A model generated the notes under the pieces. The model worked only from the letters and a program-made list of their open reading frames with translations, was not told the DNA's origin and did not search any database. The position numbers were made by a program, and so were the translations under genes. Positions 46,901-55,900 of a stretch of 64,000 bases of DNA are shown one piece after another. Source of the stretch: Owenia fusiformis (taxonomy: Eukaryota > Annelida > Polychaeta > Sabellida > Oweniidae); contig CAIIXF020000008.1 in NCBI GenBank assembly GCA_903813345.2, positions 20,380,822-20,444,821 of the forward strand. Direction: 5' to 3'. How positions within the stretch are numbered: the stretch's first letter is position 1; each line of letters starts with the position of its first letter.

Positions 46901-49900
46901 TAGAGGTCCGCACAGACACATATCCAAAATTCATTTTGTCAGTTGAACTACTAGACTATAACCCAGACACACATATGGAGAATTTAACATTTTATGATAG
47001 TCAGCGAATTAATTACCTCACAGCTCGTAAATGGGAGGTTGAACGGGATCTGGTGGACTTCCCATTACTCTCCAGTGGCCCATATATTACTATTAACTGG
47101 AAGACTCATGGAATTGTCTCTGGCCGCCTGTCTATGATCATTCGCTCACGTAAGTAAATGAAACAATATTTTCACCAAGGATAGGGAACCATCATGAGCC
47201 TGTACTCCCATTATCTTGCATGTAAAAAATTCAGAAATTATGTGATATACAGTAACACTTATTCTCATTTTCACCTCAAATTTTCTAACCTGTACAATTT
47301 TCTCATTTTGGTAATAATTGTGACTTAAAGTCGTAAAACATGTTTCAGTTAGTTGTTCTGCATGGCCATTATCAAAAAGTAGTATAATTTTTCTGTTTTA
47401 AGGGCCATTACATTCTCGAAGGGTGTATCCAAATCTAGACGTTGAGAATTCTACGATGGCAGGAAACAACCAAGGAATAGTGACAAAACACTACAATAGT
47501 CCATCTAATGAATTCTATGATTTATTTATCCGATACTACTGGGAGGAAATTCGCATGTATGGTTTGACTATTAGAGACAATGTTGAAGATGCTATGTTTA
47601 TTCCGAGTATCACAAAGTATCACCAGTATTACATGCCTGATTGGCGTACGGAAGCGGCTGCCCCGGAGCGTTTGGCAGATATCTGGTACACCTTAGAAAG
47701 TTGTGAAATATTCAGGAATGGGAAAGGGATACATGCAGAGCACAATCATGTTGAGTTCACTAATAACGCATGGCATTGGGAAATTATGGCAGTTCATGTG
47801 TACAATAACAGGGAGGGTGGATACATCATAGAATTGCCAAAAATCAACAGCGACCAGATTGATCGATATGAATTCAGCAATCACACAGTGAATGTGAATG
47901 ACAGTATCTTTGAGAATAATGAGCGATTTGCATTTGTGGTCCATGGATTTTACTGCAATGGTACCCTGTATAATAACATATTTAGGAATAATGTGGCTCT
48001 CAAGGGAATTTTTACAATCTCTGGTATGGAGAAAGACCTTGAAGTAGAGTACAATTATTTCTATGACAACACAGGAAAATATGTTGTTCAGTATGACATC
48101 TCTAGTCATAACGATTATTCAGTGGGATGGTACTGGTATAACCCATATTTCATGTATAATGACTTGAAAAGGAACAAGCCTTTCTCTAATAGCAACCCTG
48201 ATAATATATACAGTCCTGAGAGTTACACAATGGCCGTCATAGGTGTGCAGAATATCACTGTTAACAGGAATTTATTCGGAAATAGCATGGCATTTGAGAT
48301 CGTTGCTGGGGTATCTTCATCTTCCCTCCTGAATTATTTAGATGTCAGGGAGAATTATTGGGGAACAAGGGATCAGATGGCCATCAGAAACAGACTGTTT
48401 GATTTTGATCATTGGAATAGTTTTGCGATTGCGGAGTATTATCCATATCTCATAGATAACAAATTTGATTCCTTGTTATCCACTGGAGGCAAGATTGAAG
48501 TTGAGTTAGATATTAATAAACCATTAGGAGGTCGTGTGAAAAAATCGTTAACATTGACCCGCAAATCTGTACCATATGTGGTTGTAGCAGACCTGACTGT
48601 CATGCCTGGTGCAATCCTGGCTCTTGAACCAGGAGTAAAGATCACATTTGCCCCTCACGTTGGAATCCTCGTCCTGGGTACCCTGGTTGCTAGGGGAGAT
48701 TTCCACCGTAGGATAGAATTTAGTCCTATGGAACCAGGAAGTGGGAGGATGAAACGACAATCGGGTGCTCCTACCTCACTTTCACATATGATTCGCTTAC
48801 ATGGAGGTGAAAGACCTAACGAGGGTTTTGTTGAGTTATTTAATAAAACAACTAACAGATGGAATATTGTTTGTGACCAAAACTGGAATGAAAAAACTGC
48901 AGAAGTGGCATGCCGTGATCTTGGATTCGAATCCCAAAATGTGCATATTAGACGAACCAAACACTATGATGCTTTTGTCCATGGATTCTATCCAACTATA
49001 TTCCGCAAGTATTTCTGGGAAAGTACATTTTTCTGTGACGGTACAGAAACGAGCCTTGATCAATGTAATAGAAAGATGAACTACCACCTAGCACAATGTA
49101 TCAACGACAGACAGTATGTGTTCATGAGATGCGAAGAAAGAAACTTACCGCAGGGCTACCAGTATTGGGGAAATATACGCTTCTCATCCTATCACTTTGA
49201 ATGGTATGTTCAATTGTTATGTTGCACAGAACAACGAACCTTTTTTACTAATCAAATAACTCGAATAATGCTGGAAATGTTAAAATGGAAATGTTGTAAA
49301 GCTGTATTGAGATAGTATTAGTTTCTTATTGTATTAACCTATGATGATTTGTAAGGTGTTCTGGCTCTGTTAAATTCCTCAATTTCTGGTTGTACTGTGA
49401 TCACACAATTATACTCAAATTATGTTGATGGATGTGTCATTCTGTGTTATGTATTACAGGTACAAAGAGGATGATGTTGAAGATTGTGACAAGTCAGGTG
49501 ACTGCACAAAGAATGACTGCTCTGTGCTGGAATATGTCACAATTACTGGTGCGGGGATGTTACATGGTGAAAAAGCTGCTGCTGTCCAAACAGCCTACCA
49601 GACCCCAGAGAGTAATCATGTGACCATACAGCAGTCACTGTGGAATGGCTATGATTTCATAGCCCCTCGTTGTCCCTACAGAGTGGCCCATAACCATCTG
49701 AATGATAACCTTGGGTATGCTGTTGGTGCACTCGTGCTGAATGGGGAAACAAGCGACCGGAGAGAATCTTCATTTTTTCCCTTGAGTATGAATAATCTAC
49801 CTTACAATACATATGGCCTTGTCCGTATATGCACATCTGAGAGGCGTATAGAAGTCCAAAACAGAGTGCTCTTGTACTACAAATATGACTTCCGTCCAGT

Positions 49901-52900
49901 GGATTGTGTGAAAGTCCTTAAGAGCAAGGCTAGAAACAAGCGTATTGCAATACGCTTCCTGCAGCTTAATGTATTCAATGATACATTTGACAAGAACAAT
50001 ATTGAAATATTCAATGGAGAGTACTTTGATAATACTGAACTCCTTGCTTCTATTGATGCTGGGAATCAACTCAAAATGGGACGGATGCGCTTCGAGTCCA
50101 GTGATGTAGTTGAGGTATGTATGGTTTTTTATTGCACTTTAAAAAAGTGTTATATTGTGGTTGTCTTGTGCTGATGGATGTACAGTTACATTGTAGAGTA
50201 GTCGCTGCATGCTGCTAACACTACTAGAACATTATAAACGCTCCAGCAGTAGTGGGAAAAATGGGATAAGAAAAAGGAATGGATGATGTTACAAATGGAT
50301 ATGCATTTTGTATGCACAATTGTATGTTTGATTAGCTAATAACACAACAGTGTTCTGAGGGAACAATGAGCAATACTGTACTCTCGACTAATATGCGAAT
50401 TTTGAGAAAACACAATTTCGCGGCTATAAAATTTCGCGAATTTTATTAAGTACACCTACTACTCTGTCATCTTGGTTAAGGACACATTGCACCTTAACCT
50501 CTATTTCATTATAATTTTTTAGGTTTATTTGATCTAAAGTCACTTTAACAGACATTGTTACTTAGTATCCCATTTATCGCCTAAAAACACTTGACAAACG
50601 TTTTAAAAAGCATGAAAAGCAATGGAGTCTCAGGTAATGAAAATTTTCACAAATCCCAAGGATTTGATTGACAATTTCGCGAAGATTAACTTTTGCGATT
50701 TTACCACATTGAAACTAAATCGCACACGCAAAATACCAGGAGTACAGTAATTTTTTTCATTGGGATATTTTGTGTCAAGCTTTAAGTCTAACATAAAAAC
50801 ATATTTTCTTTGTCAGTAGAAACATGAGATAACCAACTTGAATATACATGTTTCATATTGCTTCCTGTGTTAGAATGTTTTAATTTTTTGGTAGACTGAC
50901 AGATGGGGTCAGCGTTATGTGAGTGAGGCCATCTCTGTTCACATGCATGCTTCAGCTGCTCACGGCAACTATGGATTTATTGCAGAGGTGACATCTTTAC
51001 CACAGGCCGTTCCTGGAAACAGTAAGTAATAGACATCTTTTGATCCATCAGAGAAACCACAATATATTGGCTAGATTGATGATGTTATAGGTTGTACTTT
51101 TATAAAATTAGCAAAAAGTTAATACCATTTTTGAATAGGCAGTTTGCTACCTACAACCAATGACATCATCAATTCACCCAATAAGTTATAGTTTCCCTGA
51201 TGGATCAAAACATGGCACGATTTATCGGAAACGTCTATTCTACATGCAGATGCCACTTTAGATATCATGTATTTGACCGAGGCTTTGAATTTATAGATCA
51301 TGGTTATTATGTTAAATTCTCAGATGAGATGCGCTTAAAAATGTTAATACATTTTGAAATACTGCTGATGGCCTCGCACATCAACTTAAATAACCTACAA
51401 ATAATTTAAGACTGAAACAATGTGATAATGAAATAAAAAAATTCTTTATCAGTAAGAAGAAATTATTATATTCTTGTGTCAACCATTTAGCTATGTACAA
51501 CTGAACAATTAAAGTTGATAACACAGTGTAATAAAAAAACTTATTTCAGATGCTGAACATCGTCATGTCGTGTACAACACAACCATCACAAAGAACCAGC
51601 GTGGAGGCATCCACTATATGAACGTTGGTGAAATAACTCCATCTATGATCGTAGATAACTGTCGATTACAAAACAATGGGCTAGCCATGAGAAATCTCTC
51701 ATCAGAACCTGTCATATATGGATTTGTACAGAACTCAATTGGTTTCACAATTACGAATAATTATATGTCATTCAACAAAGGAGGAGTGAATATTGAGACT
51801 ACAACAGTGTCTGCTGGTTCTGCATTGTCTGCTAATATTTCCAATAATGTGATGAGCTTTAACACACATGGAGAAGTCCTCCATGTTATTGGTATGTATA
51901 TACATTTATCTAACTTTGACACTCTCGTGACTCTGTGTATCCATTAGTGGGCACTGGTTAGAATCATTGGTTGGGATATCTTTTCACTAATGAAATCTGT
52001 CATAATTGCTTTTGACAATTGAACACAATTCCTATTCCCAAATCAGGGTTATCGGCATATTTTATTCGGCTTCATTCAAATATTACTATTTTTGGCAAAA
52101 GGAGTCTGCAAAGGTGCCGCAAAAGCAATGAATGAAGAAATATAATCGGATTAGCTAATTAAGCAAATCCACCTAATTAAGCTAATTAGGCAAATTTAAT
52201 TAGCCTATAAAAGCTTATTCCTTAAAGTAAGGTTGAAATAACTCATTTAAATGGTAAATGCTTAACATACTTACAAAAAATGCTGGTCAGTTGTATTTAA
52301 ATACTAAACCTGATGAGGTGATAGGGGCTGGGTAGGTGGGTTTTTGCAATGCTGCTTGACGGTTTGCTGGCTCTAGCTAGTCTAACTGAAGTTCTAACAT
52401 AATTCTGTGCCTATGTTCTGATGCCTTCATCGCAAATTACCTATATAACTACATATTAGCTAATTGGTATACTGCAAGTAAATTCAAGCATGAATAAAAC
52501 TCTGCATATTGTAAGCTTAATTAACTAAAGGTCAGCATTGGGCACTGGCCTAAGAGAGATAAATAAAACTTAAAGGACCTGTCCAATTTTATATGCCATT
52601 TTAAGCAAAACAAGCTTAAGCTTTAAGGCACCAATTTCAAACTCCTTTTCAATGCTTTTAACTTCATTCAGTTCATAAATCAAATTATTTCATAATTTTC
52701 ATAAATATAAAATAAGGTGAATGAGGTATGTTGATAAAAACAATACTATATAACCATATTTATCCTATGCCAAGTAGAGTTTTTAGGGAGATAAGTTGGT
52801 AAGATATATCCTGTATCCTGATTTTGAGGTTTCCATATCCAGAACCTCCATATCTCCCACCATATCTCTCGCTTCGGTACATATCCTCCCGTTTCCGGGG

Positions 52901-55900
52901 CATATCTTCCCGCTTCCGGTAATGCAATAAAATGACTTTGCATATGAATGATTTGTTTATTTTTACACCTTGTACTATTGAAATGGCCATATGCCCCTGA
53001 AAACTCTACTTGGTATAGGATAAAGCAGTTATGTACAGTCGGTTTGGATATTCATCCCTCGTGAGATATGCACATAGACCTTTGGTCCCTCAGGTAGATA
53101 TGCATATCTCCCTCTGGATAAACCCCATATCCAAAACCTCCCAGTACATAACCCTTATATATCTCATTTTTTTGTATTCCAGGTCACCACTATCAGAGAT
53201 TCAATGTGTATGGAAACATGTTCTCCCACAATGATGTTGAATACAGGAACCTTACTGCCTTCTTTGGTGTCATTGTCAATGCTACAAGTAATACATTCTG
53301 GAACAATACAGCTGGTGTTATCGTCAACTCATCCTCAATTGAGACTGTGGAAGATCCCCATAGGTAAATCATTGAAGTTTACTTTTGAGATTTTGGAAGA
53401 TGGATCTCACTAAGTATCAGTAAAACATCAACTTTCCTCAATTGAGAATGTGGAAGAGCCCCATAGGTAAATCACTGATGTTTACTTTTGAGATTTTGGA
53501 AGGTGGATCTCACTAAGTATCAGTAAAACATCAACTTTCCTCAATTGAGAATGTGGAAGAGCCCCATAGGTAAATCACTGATGTTTACTTTTGAGATTTT
53601 GGAAGGTGGATCCCACTAAGTATTAGTAAAATATCAACTCATCCTCCATTGAGACTGTGGAAGATCCCCATAGGTAAATCATTGATGTTTACTTTTGAGA
53701 TTTTGGAAGATGGATCTCACTAAGTATCAGTAAAACATCAACTTTCCTCAATTGAGAATGTGGAAGATCCCCATAGGTAAATCATTAAAGTTTACTTTTG
53801 AGATTTTGGAAGGTGGATCTCACTAAGTATCAGTAAAACATCAACTTTCCTCAATTGAGAATGTGAAAGAGCCCCATAGGTAAATCACTGATGTTTACTT
53901 TTGAGATTTTGGAAGGTGGATCTCACTAAGTACCAGTAAAACATCAACTTTCCTCAATTGAGAATGTGGAAGAGCCCCATAGGTAAATCACTGATGTTTA
54001 CTTTTGAGATTTTGGAAGGTGGATCCCACTTAGTACTGGTAAGGCTGTGGTGCAATCTTTTGATAAAGTTGCAAAGATTCTCAAGGCCTTCGGGAAACTA
54101 TTGAGAAGATTGTATCTTTGGCTAGTATCGATATTGTTTACATAAGTGTTTGTAAGACTGCTAATATAGCTTTCAAAAAGTCCATATGTGCTCTGCTCGT
54201 CTAAAACACATATTATTGAAAAATGGCTATGACTACAGGTGAAAATTCAGTGAAATGTATCAAACTGCTAATGGAGCTATTGAAGCAACTGCATTTCTGC
54301 ACCTCCCATATTGTATATGAGAAATATATGAATGATACAAATACAAGAATGTGTGGCTCTATTTTAGATTCCAGTATAACTCCATGTACCGTAACAGAGC
54401 GCTTGGTCCATGGTTCCGTACTACTGTATATTGTGCCAGCTCCAGAGCAAGGCTGCACCATAACTACCTTGTAAACGAGATGAACTTTCATGAACTTGTC
54501 ACTGGGAATAGAACCAGGTAAAGGGCATTAAAATACTGTTTAAAAACCTTTATAATACTTGTAAGTATACTTGATTAGCAGTCTCCAACTTCTTTATGGA
54601 TGGAAGTCAGCGGTTGGTGTTCAGTGGTCAGTATCTGTAACAAATTGCAGGTTGTGACATTTTGCATGTTAAAGCCTCATATTAATGAGGATATTATCTG
54701 CACTATACTCTGGATAACGACTTTCAGGCAATACTGTCCAGATATTACCAAATGGGAGGAATGTGAGAAGAACTACCCCACGGTGGATGCATCCAACAAC
54801 TGGTGGGGACATCATCTGAGGGTGGCGGTTAGTGGACGCATATGGGAGAGGCAGGATGATGATAATCTAGTCAGGGTATGTTGTGTTATTGTTGCTGTCA
54901 TGTTATGACATTTTTTCTCACACAAGGAATACTTTTTACAAGGTGTTGGCTTACAAATCAATCATAGAACTCACTGAGCTGTTCAAAGATCCAAATATTG
55001 TTACTCAAGCCACCATCCAAATAAACTACACATTTTATTTGGAATACTCCACAATATTTAAAGGCAGAATCTGATCTATAGGGGGTGACAAAATGACAAG
55101 CAACATGTATAATTGACTTACCAATCTATTCCTTACAATATCAAATACAATATCTCCCAAAAGATTCACAATATGTTATAAATTGGTGAAGTTATTAATG
55201 ATTCAAAGTGTAAAAATGAGTAAAAAATGTTTCAATTCTCCCAAATAATAAGAATGGTAACCATTCTTATAGAAAAATAATACATTATTGTAAAAAACTT
55301 TAGTTTACCTGGAATAAAGTATGCACTTTTGTGATTTTTAGAAAATAGAAATGACAAGGAATGACATGAGCCAGAAATATTCTAAAATTGAAACAATTTT
55401 TTGCCTGCTCGCTATATCTGATTCTCTCTTTAAATGCATGCTTAGTATGATATGTATCTGATGGAAACAAAAAGATTCAAAACAGGAATTTCTCATATAC
55501 AGGTCCAGTTTGAGCCATTTTACTCAACAAATCAGAGTTTACTGGATGGTAGATGTTCCCCTGGGTGGACGTTACACAAGGAGCGCTGCTATAAGTACTT
55601 TGGTGGAGCCGTGCCCTGGGATGATGCACGGCTACATTGCGCTGTAAGTACAGGACAGAATACACATCATAGTGTGACAACTCAGTTGGCCTAACTCACA
55701 TTTTTGATTTTCTGATGTAACACCAAAGGTGAATGGTGACGTCTATGTTGCTTTCTCTTGAAAAAGTCCCAATTTTTGGTACAAGAATATTCAACCTACA
55801 TAATAGTATTGAAATATAGAATTCATAAAGTTTGTATTTTTTGTGTAAGGCTCGTGTGACAATTGAGGAGAAGAAGTGATAGACATACATGTTTATACAT

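Noticed and set aside
54374-54517. use of the TTCCAG acceptor for bark exon 16
   Set aside because: It would shift the frame and lead to an early stop. The TATTTTAG acceptor 6 bp upstream keeps phase and the beta-helix pattern.
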